NCBI GenBank assembly: GCA_938045805.1
Contig: CALIBL010000032.1
Span: forward strand, 32,997 to 96,996
Source: an uncultured Rubripirellula sp.
GTDB lineage: Bacteria; Planctomycetota; Planctomycetia; Pirellulales; Pirellulaceae
DNA: 64,000 bases
Direction of reading: 5' to 3'
Shown: one piece after another, positions 63,903-64,000 of the stretch
Numbering within the stretch: the stretch's first letter is position 1
Layout of the letters: each line of letters starts with the position of its first letter
Notes under the pieces: model-generated
The model's input: only the letters and a program-made list of their open reading frames with translations
What the model was told of the DNA's origin: nothing
Databases searched by the model: none
Position numbers and translations under genes: made by a program

Positions 63903-64000
63903 GGGACCGGCTCGGAGCTGGAAGTTGCGAAAACACGCAACACCGGCCCTGTCGAGCTAGGCGGATGCGTGCCACCAGCTTCGTCCATGAAACCAAAAAA
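63899..64000 (-). CDS. C-terminal end of an upstream gene (cut by window edge)
   Basis: An open leftward frame of about 33 residues ending in TGA at 63899-63901; its start lies beyond the window. The tail includes STGPVLRVFATSSSEPVP. Too short for identification. Its stop overlaps the TTG of the exported hypothetical gene. Confidence 0.5.
   Translation of the reverse strand, partial: FFGFMDEAGGTHPPSSTGPVLRVFATSSSEPVP

Overview
The window looks like a chromosomal segment of a marine planctomycete of the Rhodopirellula/Pirellulaceae type. The evidence is the gene content: three formylglycine-type sulfatases, a DUF4129 membrane protein, an octaheme cytochrome with TPR repeats, a YfbK-type VWA lipoprotein, several short secreted proteins that look planctomycete-restricted, an OleA-like ketosynthase, a CrtI-type desaturase next to an aldehyde dehydrogenase, and LpxK (so lipid A is made). 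Base composition is moderate, genes sit on both strands, many starts are GTG or TTG, and Shine-Dalgarno sites are often weak. I saw no rRNA, tRNA, CRISPR array, transposase or prophage.

Layout. 1-13.5 kb is housekeeping: the tail of an OleA/FabH-like gene, a low-molecular-weight tyrosine phosphatase, an exported thioredoxin, an aminotransferase divergent from a DUF4416 gene, an SDR, scpB, a HAD phosphatase, lipoproteins, a SurA-like prolyl isomerase, a PAP2 protein, coaD and a class V aminotransferase. 13.5-22.5 kb holds small membrane, Tat-exported and HNH proteins, the VWA lipoprotein, deoC, a PP2C phosphatase, an AI-2E transporter and a DMT transporter. 22.6-26 kb is a sodium/solute symporter plus exported sulfatase operon. 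An epimerase follows, then an isolated gene for a predicted exported NACHT-like ATPase with long non-coding flanks (27.1-29.6 kb).

29.6-32.8 kb is a carotenoid pair (aldehyde dehydrogenase, then CrtI-type desaturase). 33.2-34.5 kb is a second, membrane-anchored PP2C. 34.5-44.5 kb is probably a catabolic island: a cytoplasmic sulfatase, a secreted beta-propeller protein, a sulfatase with a HEAT-like tail and a sialidase-fold protein on the plus strand, facing an aldo/keto reductase - TctA - TctC-TctB operon on the minus strand. The likely theme is release, uptake and reduction or oxidation of sulfated-polysaccharide products; the substrate cannot be read from sequence.

44.6-64 kb is mostly housekeeping again: rarA, ygfZ, a THUMP-like methyltransferase, secreted and GYF-like small proteins, a large Ser/Gln/Asn-rich DUF4129 protein, lpxK, a Ski2-like helicase, glycerate 2-kinase, the octaheme cytochrome, mannose-1-phosphate guanylyltransferase, and a hypothetical exported protein coupled to a gene that leaves the window.

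The most unusual items are the exported NACHT-like ATPase with inverted repeats in its 5' region, the TctC-TctB fusion, a PAP2 protein whose second catalytic histidine is Tyr, and several operator- or hairpin-like repeats between genes.
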